In this document: positions 34,080-44,875 of the stretch, piece by piece | Position numbering within the stretch: position 1 is the first letter of the stretch | Layout of the letters: each line of letters begins with the position of its first letter | DNA from: Lepeophtheirus salmonis | Lineage: Eukaryota > Arthropoda > Copepoda > Siphonostomatoida > Caligidae | NCBI RefSeq assembly: GCF_016086655.4 | Contig: NC_052137.2 | Location: 33,810,007-33,874,006 of the forward strand | Reading direction: 5' to 3' | Length of the DNA: 64,000 nucleotides | Notes under the pieces: model-generated | The model's input: only the letters and a program-made list of their open reading frames with translations | The model's database searches: none | Told to the model about the DNA's origin: nothing | Translations under genes and position numbers: made by a program

Positions 34080-35180
34080 CTTAAGAAACAGAAAATCAAT
34101 GTGGTCACCCTGATAATTTGAAGAATGTTTGGGAGTAGAGCAGCTTAGCTCCCATGAATTTTTATTAGATCTGCTGCAAGCAGACGTGAGAGGAAGGGAA
34201 TACACACATATCCACTTTATCGAGAGTCGTTTGAAAAGTCCATGCAAAGTCCGAGAAATGGCACTACTGGCTCGTATCGAGCTTATGTTTAGTTAGTAGT
34301 CTATTTATTTATGTTTGGGATTCGGTTGAATCGAGGAAGTGGAGTGATTTTCAAAAAATAGACGAAAAAGGATTTCGTGTGTAGATTAAACATTAATTTA
34401 TGAAAGGTAAAACCCCTCAAGAGATTAAAAAGAATCTCAATAAACATTATGGGGACTCTGCAGCTTCAGTTAGACAAATTTATCAGTGGTTTCATAATGT
34501 TCGGAGTAGCCATATGGGCATAAGTGACACTGAACCTTCTGGACGCCCTGCTGAGGTTACACTCCGGAAATCATTAATAAAATCCATGATATGGTGTTGG
34601 ATGAGAGAAAAGTGAAGGTGTGTGAGATTGCTGTGGGCATTTTCGAGTTGGAAACCTATTTCCGTTAACTTTGCGACCATAACTACTGAGGTGTGAGCTG
34701 TGCATTCTTATGGTGGGAAAATACTTTTTTTGTGGGCGAATCGTGGTCTCTTTTCTTGCAGCTAAGTTTTCCAACCATCCAATAATATGAACATGTAATA
34801 GTTTTACCCTTTTCCAGATAGTCGATGATGCTAATCCGAAAGACAGTCGCCATAATCTTTCTGACCGATTCCTCGATTTAATCAAATGCCAAATAGAAAG
34901 AAATAGAGCGATTTGGATGAACGTTGGTGTATGTTCCTCCCAAAGATACTAATAAGTTAACATAACCTCGATAGATGGCAGTATTGCTATTTCTTGGACT
35001 TTCTGAAAGCTGTATAGACTGTAGTTACTCCGATGGTGATCCTCAATTCTACTCCGAGTCCAACAATTACTGAAACTTATTACTCCCGAGCAAACCCTCA
35101 TTCTTACTCTTTGTCTTTCATGAGCACACGTACTAGTTATTATTTTATACTTATATGTTCCCTTCTCGAAAATTAAATGA
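34080..35180 (+). repeat. Repeat A copy split by a mariner at 34220
   Basis: The left part (34080-34219) has GTCACCCTGATAATTTGAAG, GAGCAGCTTAGCTCCCATGA and TATCCACTTTA. The right part (34974-35180) has GATCCTCAATTCTACTCCGA, GTCCAACAATTACT and CTTTCATGAGCACAC. Joined, they follow the order of other copies, so the mariner inserted at a TA of an older repeat. Confidence 0.62.
34220..34973. mobile_element. Rearranged mariner with its two halves in opposite orientation
   Basis: The left terminus CGAGAGTCGTTTGAAAAGTC then CATGCAAAGTCCGAG is a classical mariner end; the right side ends CCTCGATA at about 34973. The plus strand at 34400-34640 encodes GKTPQEIKKNLNKHYGDSAA, VRQIYQWFHNVRSSHMG and SGRPAEVT, the N-terminal domain. 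From about 34645 to 34860 the catalytic domain is read on the minus strand instead: DYLEKGKTI, EKRPRFAHKKSIFPP, CTAHTSVVMVAKLTEIGFQL. The joint at about 34640 marks an inversion or the meeting of two copies. Catalytic Asp 2 sits in a damaged block (PP-stop-ECTAHTS). Confidence 0.74.
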
Positions 35181-35518
35181 TAATAATTACAGGTTTGGAA
35201 ATTAAATGTAAGACTCAGATTACCAGCTAGATAAAACTGCTCCCGCTTTCTAGGACATGTTTTATACACTTCTATGTATATCCTAGCTAACTTTTTGTTG
35301 GAATATACCAAGATACTTATATGCACGTAGAGAGCGGAGGGAGGTCGGATATGAACTAACATGTTTGTAGAGCGGGTTAACTGCTATTCGTCAACATTAT
35401 TATGCCATTAGTTGATCGTTTTTTGCTCAGTATTTGAGGTAATAGATATTAATAGTTGATAAAATACCTTTCAAAAGCTTGATATACTTTGGGTAGCAGT
35501 ACACTATTACTGAAGTAT
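35181..35518. other. AT-rich spacer
   Basis: No gene recognised. A minus-strand frame at 34949-35362 crosses element boundaries and is taken as chance. Confidence 0.4.
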
Positions 35519-36075
35519 TCAGGGACGGCGAAAGGATTATATTTTTTGGGGAAGGGGCTGTTTTTTGTAAATTTTTTGAAAAAAAATCCAAAAATTAAAA
35601 TTTTTCGAAAAAAAAAGTTCAAATATTAATTTTTTTCTAAAAATATCAATAATCCACAGCTAATACTAAAAAATTAAATTTTAGGACAAAAAATTAAAAA
35701 AATCCATAGCCATTTTCACAAAGTAGAATTTTTGGAAAAACATTTCAAAAATTAAATTTCAAATATAATTTTTTTTTCAAATATTAAATTTCTCAGAGAA
35801 AAATTTCAAAAAAACATATCTGCTCACAGAAAATTTATTTTTTTGGTATGAAAATTTTTTAGAAACAAATTTGTATGAAATTTTTAGAAACAAATTTGTA
35901 TGATTAAATTTTTTAGAAACAAATTTGTATGATTAAATTTTTTAGAAACAAATTTGTATGATTAAATTTTTTAGAAACAAATTTGTAATTAAAAAAACAA
36001 ATTTGTATGATTAAATTTTTTAGAAACAAATTTGTATGATTAAATTTTTTAGAAACAAATTTGTATGATATAATT
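35519..36075. mobile_element. GGGGCGTC element, copy 7, with expanded tandem repeats
   Basis: The left end CAGGGACGGCGAAAGGATTA is followed by TTTTTTGGGGAAGGGGCTG and A/T-rich degenerate units. The end of the element passes into a 29-bp tandem array (separate entry). No right terminus was found; a T run and G-rich segment follow at 36113-36160. Confidence 0.6.
35846..36073. repeat. 29-bp tandem repeat array
   Basis: The unit TATGATTAAATTTTTTAGAA plus ACAAATTTG is repeated about seven times, most copies identical. One copy near 35985 is shortened and changed to GTAATTAAAAAAACAAATTTG. The unit resembles the A/T-rich subunits of the host element, so the array probably arose by recent local expansion. 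Confidence 0.88.
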
Positions 36076-36108
36076 TTTTGGTATTGTTCGTTGGAATCAA
36101 GGGTGTTG

Positions 36109-36148
<40 letters not shown>

Positions 36149-37159
36149 GTGGGGGAGGGTTAGTCTGAAAAATTATCTACAACTTTATATAATTATAGCT
36201 TTAGTTTATAATTATAATTATATATTTTTTTTTATGGGGAGGGGTTGGAATCAAAAGTGCACTGAACCTGTCGTTTGTTATCAACATTCAACATACTATG
36301 GAAAACCTGGAATATTTGTGTTGAAACTCGTTGCAAGACTGAGTTTTTACCCGGATTAATCTTTAAATATTTTTTCTAAGCTGATTTGGATCAATATTTC
36401 ATGACTAATATTTCCTATTAAATAATATTATCATTCAGGAAGTTGCTTTTTTTACCGCAAGACGGCGCCACTCTATTCCGCTTTGTTTACAAACTAATAA
36501 AATTAAACCACACCCACAATCTCAGAACATAGACCAAAATTTTATTACTTTCAAATCGTGGATCGACATTTTCGTTCGTATTATATGGGCTGTTTTTTTT
36601 CGATCTTAATCTGAATTGAGTTTTGCAAGTATAATTTACAAAACAAATGACATAATTCTAGAAAATTTGGAACATAACTGACGTCATCAATAATTCATCT
36701 TGCAAATTGCAGATTTAAACCCAAAGCAAATAACGATATAGAATGAAATAAAAGTGGTCACGTCAACCAATTGATTGTAGTCAAATATTGTCATCAAAAC
36801 CATTGTTAAGAGTATTTTTTTATTTTATAAAAAATCCATCTGATATATGTCCACATGATTCCAAAACAAATTGTACACAAACAATAACTTTAATGACTAA
36901 TCTTTTATACTTAGGTACTTATATATTTTTTGATACTTGATAAATGATATTTTTGTTAGAGAGTATTTAACCAACCATCATTTATTAATAGCTACCTGAT
37001 GACATGTTCATCTTACGTAATAGAACGGAGAAAAAACCATTTCTAATTACATTGGTCAGGGAAATTACTTATGTAACAATTGACTTATAGAACCCTTAAA
37101 AGTATGGCTAGGGATATATATACTTTACAAACATGTTAAAGTTGTGGAGCGTCAACATA
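36076..37159. other. AT-rich spacer with a 30-odd-base T run
   Basis: 36113-36147 is mostly T, followed by GGTGGGGGAGGG. Nothing else recognised. Confidence 0.45.
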
Positions 37160-37208
37160 AAAACAATCTTGAGCCAAACGAAAAAAAATCCAATTAATTT
37201 TTTTACTT
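37160..37208 (+). repeat. Repeat B fragment beside a mariner
   Basis: ACAATCTTGAGCCAAACGAA and TCCAATTAATTTTTTTAC recur at 39886-39935, where they also lie just left of a mariner. Confidence 0.55.
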
Positions 37209-37229
37209 CATATACTGTATGCACCAATA

Positions 37230-38391
37230 GTCCTTGTACACTTTTACTTAACAGAAAGAAAGAGAAAACTAGTCTTAATATTAAGGATACAAAAAAAAAA
37301 AAAAAAAAAAAAAAAGAGTATGGAAAAGGAGATTAAGGATATTAAAATTTCTATTATTTTTCAAAAATTCCACCCTCTGCCGCAATACAGAACTCCAGGT
37401 GGGGGGTTTGAAACTTACAACAGATTTTCCTGATGGTGTCTGCCGGAATGTTGGTGCATCCTCTTCCACCTTGGTTTTCATGATCTCCACACTGCTGTGG
37501 TAGTGGGCGTCGCCATCCTCTCTACGGTACTCCACACGTAGTCAAGTGGGTTCAGAACAGGGGAGTTGGGTGACCCCAGCTCTTTCGACCAAAATCCATT
37601 CGGCCCTAATTTGTTGGTCAAATACTTTTGGGTCATTTTGGATGTGTGGCACGGTCCTCCATCCTGTGTCCATGCCCAAATTCCAATGCCGTAGATTGCG
37701 TTCAGGGTGGGAAACACCTTCTTGGCCAAGATAATTTGATATTCACTGGCCTTCAAGATCTTCAAGCCTCTTGGTTGGCTAGGCGTTTCGAACGACTGGT
37801 GAATTTTATCTAGGAAGGGGTGTCTTTGGGGATCATGGGGATGTACCAAAGGCTGTGGGAGTTGCTGACTAGGTCAACTGTATAAATTTTTTCATCCGAA
37901 AAAGTGAGGACTTCTCTATTGAGTTTCTTCAATATATTAAGGAGGATTTTCGATCGTTCCAGCCTCTTTTGTCTGTGTTAAGCCGTCAAACCCTGAACTT
38001 TTGTGACAGCCGTAGACTTGAGGCCCAAATCCTCCTTAACGATGCGCCGTACAGCCGTTTCGTGAGCCCTGAGGTACTTGACCATCTACCAGATGTTGTC
38101 ACGATCGACAAAGGATTTGGTTTCGTAGCAGAGCTTATAACGTTGTATAGGGTGGCCCTACTGATTTCGAAGGTACGTGCAATCACGGAGGGATTTCATA
38201 GGCTTAAATGTTCACAACGATATTTTCACAAAGTTTTTCCATTTCTGTATTTTGGAACTCCGGAAATACCTTCAGCTGATTTTATTTTATCAATGAGCAC
38301 CTAAAAAGAAACCGGTTTTTGTTATTTCTCCCTCTTTATGAAACCGGCAAAATTTAAACTTTATTATGGGTATAAAAAGTGTATAAGGACT
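37230..38391 (-). mobile_element. Mariner-like element, AGTCCTTGTACAC-terminus family, copy 2
   Basis: The left terminus GTCCTTGTACACTTTTACTT and the right end AGTGTATAAGGAC are inverted, with TA on the left. The minus strand encodes the transposase in broken frames: HTH near 38080-38190 (VIARTFEISRATLYNV), VLTFSDEKIYTVD near 37860-37900, and the catalytic half at 37478-37849. A run of A at 37291-37315 interrupts the region near the left end. About 75-80% alike to the copy at 7973-9213 as judged by eye. Confidence 0.8.
37478..37849 (-). pseudogene. Catalytic half of a DD39D-type mariner-like transposase
   Basis: The frame reads PTLNAIYGIG, then TQDGGPCHTSKMTQKYL with the second catalytic Asp, and NSPVLNPLDYVWSTVE with the third. 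I count 39 residues between these two Asp residues, against 34 in classical mariners and 37 in maT elements. The first Asp (FSDEK) is intact upstream in a different frame. This is the only copy here with all three Asp positions of this family preserved, but it is split by frameshifts. Confidence 0.74.
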
Positions 38392-38394
38392 GTT

Positions 38395-39491
38395 GTATCT
38401 TTTTTAAAAATAAATCAAAAATTAAAATTTTAGGAAAAAAATTTCAAAATATTAATTTTTTCAAAAATTAATTTAATAAATCCATATTTTTTCTCAAAAA
38501 AATAAACTTTTTGAAAAAAATCAAATTCAAAGCTGTTCACAAAAAAGGAAGTTAAAATTTTTTGGAGAAAAATTTAAAAATCTAATGCTAAAATATTTTT
38601 ACAATATACTGTATGCCCTTCTGGATTGCAGGGCTGTCAAAATTCTCCAAAGATTCGTTCCCATCAACATTAAGGATCTAAAAAATGAACATTTGAATTT
38701 AATCAAAGCTTTTATACTGTTCGGATTATCTGAAATGATGAAGCAATCTCCATAGAAGTCTAAAGCCATTGATTTTGCTTTATTAAAGTCTAAGGCATTA
38801 ATTGATTGAAAGCTTACTTCCTATGAACCAATATACCCTTACGAACTTAGAGAAATTTTTATAGCATCCGCTGCTAGATATACCACCGTTTCCTTGAAAG
38901 TCCCCAATGCTGATGACACGTCCTGGATCCCGGCGGCAAAAGAAGTGAAATTCTATCCCTCGGTATCACTCCAACATAAGAAACTACTAAAGTCAATGCT
39001 CAGATGTTTTAAAATTTCTAACCCAGACGCTTGATTGCTAGTATTTATTTTGGTTTCGATTATTTTTATATTCTAACTTTTATAGATGTGTTTTATTAAG
39101 GATGTTTTTTTATTGTTGTCATTGATGCACTTGGTTTTTTTTGATTTTTTTATTTTAAATCAATGACACTTAACTTCCCCCCATTAGAATACTCTGCTTT
39201 TTTTTGTTTTTATTTTTCATTCGGCCTTTTCGAAAGTTCTTATACGAAGCAATAACTTTAAACTGTAATGTTTATTTATGTACATTTATTAACGTAATTG
39301 CTTTGTACATTTGAATAAAAAAAAAAGAAAAAAATAAGAAGCTATTCACAGAAAATCAAATTAATTTTTAAAGATAAAACTTTTTGAAAAAAACAAAACA
39401 AGCATTAAATTTTCTAGTAAAAAAAAATCCTTAATTTGGGGAGGCTACAGCTCCTCCAGCCAACCTCCTTGGACGCCCCTGAGTTATGTAA
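38395..39491. mobile_element. GGGGCGTC element, copy 8, carrying a nested retrocopy
   Basis: The right end GGAGGCTACAGCTCCTCCAG then CTCCTTGGACGCCCCTG is clear and ends at about 39481. The A/T-rich interior is seen at 38395-38605 and again at 39336-39430 (AAGAAGCTATTCACAGAAAA). The left terminus is not visible and the sequence starts right after the mariner at 38391. Between the two interior parts lies an unrelated 727-bp insert. Confidence 0.65.
38609..39335 (+). pseudogene. 5'-truncated retrocopy with 3' poly(A), protein not recognised
   Basis: One frame runs 142 codons from 38609 to a TGA at 39032-39034 with only two internal stops. It contains DCRAVKILQRFVPINIKDLK, SYEPIYPYELREIFIASAAR and DTSWIPAAKEVKFYPS. 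A T-rich 3' untranslated stretch of about 280 bp follows, then AATAAA and an A-rich tail. Lack of a 5' start and presence of a tail indicate reverse transcription and 5' truncation. It could be the 3' end of a LINE or of a host mRNA. Confidence 0.55.
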
Positions 39492-39539
39492 CACTTGTAA
39501 AATATTCCTTCAAAATCTCAAGCACCCCAATTTGAGAAT

Positions 39540-39935
39540 CACTGGTTTAGAATCTTTATTTGATTTAGGAGACTTATGTTAAACCCCAATATGGTCTTTC
39601 AAATATGTGTAATATATCTTTTATCAGAACGATCAATTTTTGAAACTTTAAATTCAATTTTTTGTACATCTAAAGGGCTAATAAGAATAATTTATTAAAA
39701 CAAATTGACAATAATTCGTCGATGAAAACAAATGTCAACCACACTCAATTTTGAGAAAATCATTCTAGCTGGCTTCTCTGTTGACAAGCTATAAATGTTA
39801 AGAGTCTGGAGCTCTATAAACTTTGATTGAAGTTCTATAAAAGTTAAAACGAATGTATATTATTTATATATGGTTTTTAAACCTTAAAAACAATCTTGAG
39901 CCAAAAGAAACAAATTCCAATTAATTTGTTTACTA
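39540..39935 (+). repeat. Repeat B, copy 1
   Basis: It shares TATTTGATTTAGGAGA, AAATTGACAATAATTCGTCG, ACTCAATTTTGAGAAAATCA, CTTTGATTGAAGTTCTATAA and ACAATCTTGAGCCAAAAGAA with sequences at 40850-41115 and 49960-50640. No coding capacity. Confidence 0.5.
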
Positions 39936-39938
39936 TAT

Positions 39939-40813
39939 ATGAGAGGTGTGTTCAAAAAGTAAGGTGACTTTTCAAATTTCAACGAGCAACGTGCATTTGG
40001 TATACTTTTTTTGATTATTTTATCTTAGTACACTTGCCACGAACAATTTACTATTTCATCTATATAATATGTTTAGTTTGTTTGTGAAAAACATAGCAGT
40101 GTTTTGCATGTTCTGCGATTTTTTGCTATTGACGATAAAGGAACGATTAGGCCGTGATTTCAATATCATAACCATTTATCTTACCCATAATTTGTCATCC
40201 TTTTGAGCAAATCAGGATCATCATTGACGTCTGTCAACAGCTCATGTCACGATTATTTTGGTCAAAACTAAGCAGTTTTGGAACAAACTTCCCTGACACG
40301 TCTCATACCCAATAAGTTCCGAAATAATTAGGGTAAGAGCCAACTGATATATAGTAACTTCTCTGATATTGATTTGACGGTTTTCAGAAACAATTTTCTT
40401 CACTGCTTCCACGTTTTCATTTGTTGTTGACGTAATTGGGCGTCCAGAGCGAGGCTCGTCATTTGCATCTTTCGGGACATCTTGGAAGAATTTATACCAC
40501 TCGTAAACTTTTTTTTATTACTCTGAACAGTTTCACCGTATCCCACTGTCAACATTTCAAGTAGTTTGGAGCATTTAATTTGACTTTATACAATAAAATT
40601 TGATGTAAATTTTTTGATCCATGTTTTTCAGCAGGGAAAAAATCGCTAAACTAGCAAATTATTTCTATCGATTATGCCTCGCACAAAAAAACTAAACATA
40701 TTATAAAGCTTTAGTAGTTAATATATGTTCGTGGCGAGTATACTAACGAAAAATCAAGCATACCTTACCTGCAGAATTTGAAAAGTATTCTTACTTTTTG
40801 AACACATTTGTGG
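39939..40813 (-). mobile_element. Deleted mariner (GTGTGTTCAAAAAGTAAG termini), copy 1
   Basis: Left AGAGGTGTGTTCAAAAAGTA and right, reverse-complemented, CAAATGTGTTCAAAAAGTAA are inverted. The minus strand gives MDQKIYIKF near 40620, KKVYEWYKFFQDVPKDANDE near 40480-40520, RSGRPITSTTNENVEAVKKI near 40400-40450, then damaged stretches including a block equivalent to NDDPDLLKR and GYDIE near 40150-40250. Most of the catalytic core is missing. Confidence 0.75.
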
Positions 40814-40849
40814 AATGCGTTGAAATAGTCAAGAATTTTACCTTTAGTT

Positions 40850-41115
40850 GCAAAACTTTTATTTGGTTGAAGAGATTTATATTGGCCCTAAAATGGCCTT
40901 TTAAATAAAATTTATCAATTTCTCATTCTTTTGTTGAAACAATCCATTTTAATTTTTTTTAATTGTAGTTTGCAACACATCCAGAGGATTCAAGAAATTA
41001 TTTGTTAATCGAAATTGACGATAATATGTTTTAAGAATGCAAAGGAATATCATACTCAATTTACAGAAAAATCAATGTAGCCTGTTATTGTGTTGACGGG
41101 GCACAATTTATAAGG
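40850..41115 (+). repeat. Repeat B, copy 2
   Basis: It has TTTATTTGGTTGAAGAGATT, GAAATTGACGATAATATG, TACTCAATTTACAGAAAAAT and CCTGTTATTGTGTTGACGGG in the same order as copy 1. Confidence 0.5.
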
Positions 41116-41344
41116 GTTTAGACTAGTTCTTTGTTCTTATAGGGGGAGTTCAATGTACGGGAGTGAAAGAACAAGAAAGGAAAGATATTAGAAATCTACT
41201 TCTTTTGAAATCAAAAGGATTAAAAATTATGTGCGTACATATACCTGCAACATTCATTTTGAAAAAATAATAATACCATTATTCAATTTATAATTTTGTA
41301 AATGCCGGGTGTTAAGAAACACATTATTATAGTATAATTATTCG

Positions 41345-41860
41345 GGGGCCGGGGTCTTATGTTTTTCAAAAAAATTCTATAAATTTAAAACTTCTTAAAT
41401 TTATTTGAAAAATATTTTAAATATTTTAGATTTAAATTTCAAAGATCCATAATAATTGTTTAAAAAAATTTCAAATATTAAATTATTTAGAAAAAAATTT
41501 CAAAAATCCACAGCTTTTCACCCATAAAAAAAAATTTTTGGAAAAAAATTTTAAAAATCAATTATTTTGGAAGGTTTTTTTGTAAACCTATAGCTATTCA
41601 CAAAAAAAATAAAAAATAAAAATTATAAATTCACTGCTGTTCACAAAAAATTACAAAAATTAAATTTGAAATAAAATGTTTTCGTTTAAAATTCTTAAAC
41701 ATTATATTTTTTGGAGAAGAACTTCAAAAATTCATATTTTTTCCAAAAAATTACATTTTTTGGAAAAAATAAATTAAATATAAAATTATCCAGTAGCAAG
41801 AAAAAATTCCTTAATTTGGGGGGTGGTGGGAGACAGTCCTTCCAGCCAAACATCTCCTGA
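41345..41860. mobile_element. GGGGCGTC element, copy 9
   Basis: The right part has CCTTAATTTGGGGGGTGGTG, CTTCCAGCCAAACATCTCCT then G, a degenerate right end. The left side begins near CGGGGGCCGGGGTCTTATG. The interior carries units such as TTCAAAAATCCACAGCTTTT and CAAAAATTCATATTTTTTCC. Target duplication not evident. Confidence 0.58.
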
Positions 41861-41865
41861 TATAA

Positions 41866-43780
41866 GTAACTATATACAAATTATACAACCAATGGTCCAA
41901 GAACAACAGGTTACTAAATTATAAATAAAAATCAAATTTGAAAGTTAATTTGCTTCTATTTTTTTTTGCAAATAATTTTGATTTCAGAATTTATGACTTT
42001 GAATTGAGATGGGGTTTTCCTTATTGTTTTAACCTCGAGTTATTATACCTTAATATCCAAAATAACTTATAAAATATTTATTTTTTAATGTGCTACTTTT
42101 AATAAAAATAAATATTCTGCCTCATTGTGATATTTAATGATGAATTGATGAAACTTTCAGAGAAGGGGTCAGTTCTTTGTAAATACTAAGTATTTACAAA
42201 GTTTCTTTATTAAAATTTATTTATATATATTATATATTAAGTACAAAGCTAAAAATAGTTTTATCAATCGTTATCATAATATATGCTTATATTCACTTAA
42301 CGTGATTTATCATCCTGTTTGGTCATTTATTGGGGGTTGTATTTGTATTATGTCACCTTCGGATTCAGTAATATATTTTCTCACTCTCTCGAATGATATA
42401 GGAGGCAAATTATGTTAAGATTGGTCTTAATTCATTAGTACCATATGTCATGCACCCACTCTCTCCTCGGGCTTTACGAAATGCCCACCCTTACTTATTA
42501 CTTATGTACCAATAATAATTTTCACATTTGAATGGATATATATTTTTGAATAAGTTTGCAATTTTAGATGGTTGAAGCAATTATTATTATTTCCCTTATA
42601 GTTGGAAGGAATGACATTCTGCAATAATTTTTTTCGTTGTCACATTTTCACAGATAACTTCAAAATATATCCTTGAAATTCTTTAGCAATTATTGAAAAA
42701 TTCCAAAAGATGAACAAATATTTTGGGCATAAAAAGTGTTACACAAAATAATATGAAATAAACTCCTATATTTTCTTGATAGTAGAAGCTGATAATATTT
42801 GAATTTGTCTCCTCGAGAAAAGAAAAAAACATGGCTTCAATGGATCGGACAAAAATACATTCCATACAAAATTTATATTTATGTATGATCAAATTAACTA
42901 TTATTCGTTTAAATATACTAAAAGTATAATCAGAAAATATATTGATGATAGTTGTTTTTTTTGAGAGTTTATCTCTGTGTAGGAAGAAATTTGTAAAAAT
43001 AGCTAAAAATTAATTACATTATTTTACTCCTTCTAATAAAAGATTAATATTATAGAATGCATATATTTTTAAAGCAAATCTATTAAGAGAACAAAAAACC
43101 TTATTTTTTTTTTTTTGTAAAAACTAACCCATCCTTTTGCACCAATATCTTCTTAAATTTTGGCACTAATTTGTAAAGCTAAATATGTACATATAATCTA
43201 TTCGTTAGTGTATTTAATTTTTTTTTTTTTTTTTTGCAAAATCATCACTTGAGTGGCAGTTTACTCAAAATGAAAAATTAATTTCAACACATTCTTAGAA
43301 TTGAAAGGGCTAAAGTGAACTATAAACATAAAAATATTAGTTTGTTTACGTACCGATTAATTACACATGTCAACAAGAAAATATTTTGAACTCAATATTC
43401 AACTCTATTAGTACTTGACGCTTCGTCAAAAAATCTTGCAGTATTATTTTCGTATCAAATCTGATTTTCGATTTTTTTTTTGTAGTTTTATGCTTTTTAA
43501 AGTTTGAGAGAAAACTTTTGAAAAGGAACAAAATTAGGAATTAGCATAAAAGTTATTTTATTCTTTGCAAAATTATATGTTTATTTCAAATATGTAGTAA
43601 AATTTTATATCTGATCAACCAATCCTAGAAACATGCAAATTTGCAGTGGCATTTAATTACGAGTTTATCGAAGCTATTCTTAACTTCGAGGTTTCATTAA
43701 GTCAACAAACAACGTTTTTATGTTATCTCTCTATCTGTAATAATATCAGAGCACAAAAAAAAAAAAAAAAATGGCGACGT
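41866..43780. other. AT-rich spacer with one exact 27-bp palindrome
   Basis: 42175-42201 reads CTTTGTAAATACT, A, AGTATTTACAAAG, an exact inverted repeat of 13 bp around one base. Two T runs lie near 43103 and 43219. No gene recognised. Confidence 0.5.
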
Positions 43781-43784
43781 GAGC

Positions 43785-44166
43785 AAAATCAACTCTGTGC
43801 TGGTGTCAGTAGCATGAATGTGAAGAAGCCGTTGGAATTTCTATCTGGATAGCCTAAAATATTCAAGAATCCATTAAGAAGGTCCCTCCCACAAAGCGAA
43901 AAGGAACAAATTTTCTGTAGCAACAATAGGCCTGACTTTTGGCCGGCCATCATCCTCAAGAGCTGCCAATCTGTTCATTGGTGTTTCGAAGCTATTATTG
44001 CTTGTAAAAGGAGACCCATTGAATAAAAAATATAGTATTTAAACATATCTCAAATTGGTTTTGAATGGTCTTTTTTTGGTTCCATAAAAATAAAAATTTT
44101 CGTAATTAAGTGATAATACTGGAAGTTTTTGGGTCCCAATTCTGTGTAGCTTAAAAAACCACCCTA
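43785..44166 (+). mobile_element. Mariner deletion derivative (QTA-HTH family), copy 3
   Basis: Frames give LCAGVSSMNVKKPLEFLS and PKIFKNPLRRSLPQ (decayed HTH), then a joint similar to copies 1 and 2 (AGGAACAAATTTTCTGTAGC), then NRPDFWPA. After a further deletion comes CQSVHWCFEAIIACKRRPIE. The 3' region TTGGTTCCATAAAAATAAAA parallels TTGATTCCATAAACATCAAG after copy 2. The right end is near AAAACCACCCTA. Confidence 0.62.
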
Positions 44167-44169
44167 TTT

Positions 44170-44869
44170 TAAGTGTTTTGTTGGAGAAACAATAATGCCT
44201 CAATTTTTTATTTATTTTAAGGACAGAGAAATTTATTAAAACTACAAATAAATAAAGGACCTATTTTGTTCAAGAGCCGATTAATAATTAGGAAATGAAC
44301 ATAATATTTAATAGTTTTACAAGTTAGAACCATAGAGGGAAAAAATATAGAGATGACATAGTATGTGAAAGACTGTTCCATTGTCTTCAGCTGTTAAGTT
44401 AAGTACGATTAAAGAATTTTATTTAACTGAAACAACTATAAATTTATTAGGCGTTTTTTTCCCAATTGGATTTTAACAAAAAAAAATCCAATTATCTAGA
44501 AAGCTTTTTTAAGCTTCTCGAGATCAAATTATTTATTATCTGTCTACCTAACTAAACCAAGTGGCCAGATTAAAATCCATGGCACTTATAAGTGTTTCTT
44601 TCTCTTTTGTTTGAACTTATTCTTCACTAAATTTAAGAAAAAGACAATGCACTTCAAAAAGTAGTCATATGAGCATATACAAAGATGTCGTGGGAGTTTT
44701 TTCATTTAATGTTTTGTTTACACAAAAATGCATTTTATGCCTATCGATGTGTATGTAATAAAAAAATGTAAATAAAAATCACGAGCTTGATAAATATCAA
44801 CATATATGTAGCTTTTTGTGTGTTTTAAATTTAGCTAGACAAGACCTCTTTTTGCGTCAGTGAGAAGAA
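44170..44869. other. AT-rich spacer
   Basis: No gene recognised upstream of the retrotransposon. Confidence 0.4.
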
Positions 44870-44875
44870 TTTTGG

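Noticed and set aside
33870..34247. 125-codon frame on the minus strand
   Set aside because: No motif, and it runs through repeat A and into a mariner terminus, so it is a chance frame.
34949..35362. 137-codon frame on the minus strand
   Set aside because: It crosses the boundary between a mariner and repeat A and has no recognisable domain.
35846..36073. Possible CRISPR-like array
   Set aside because: Units are contiguous 29-bp tandem repeats without spacers, in animal DNA.
36113..36147. T run as the poly(A) tail of a minus-strand retrocopy
   Set aside because: No coding or retroelement sequence is recognisable on the expected side, and such runs are common in this A/T-rich element family.
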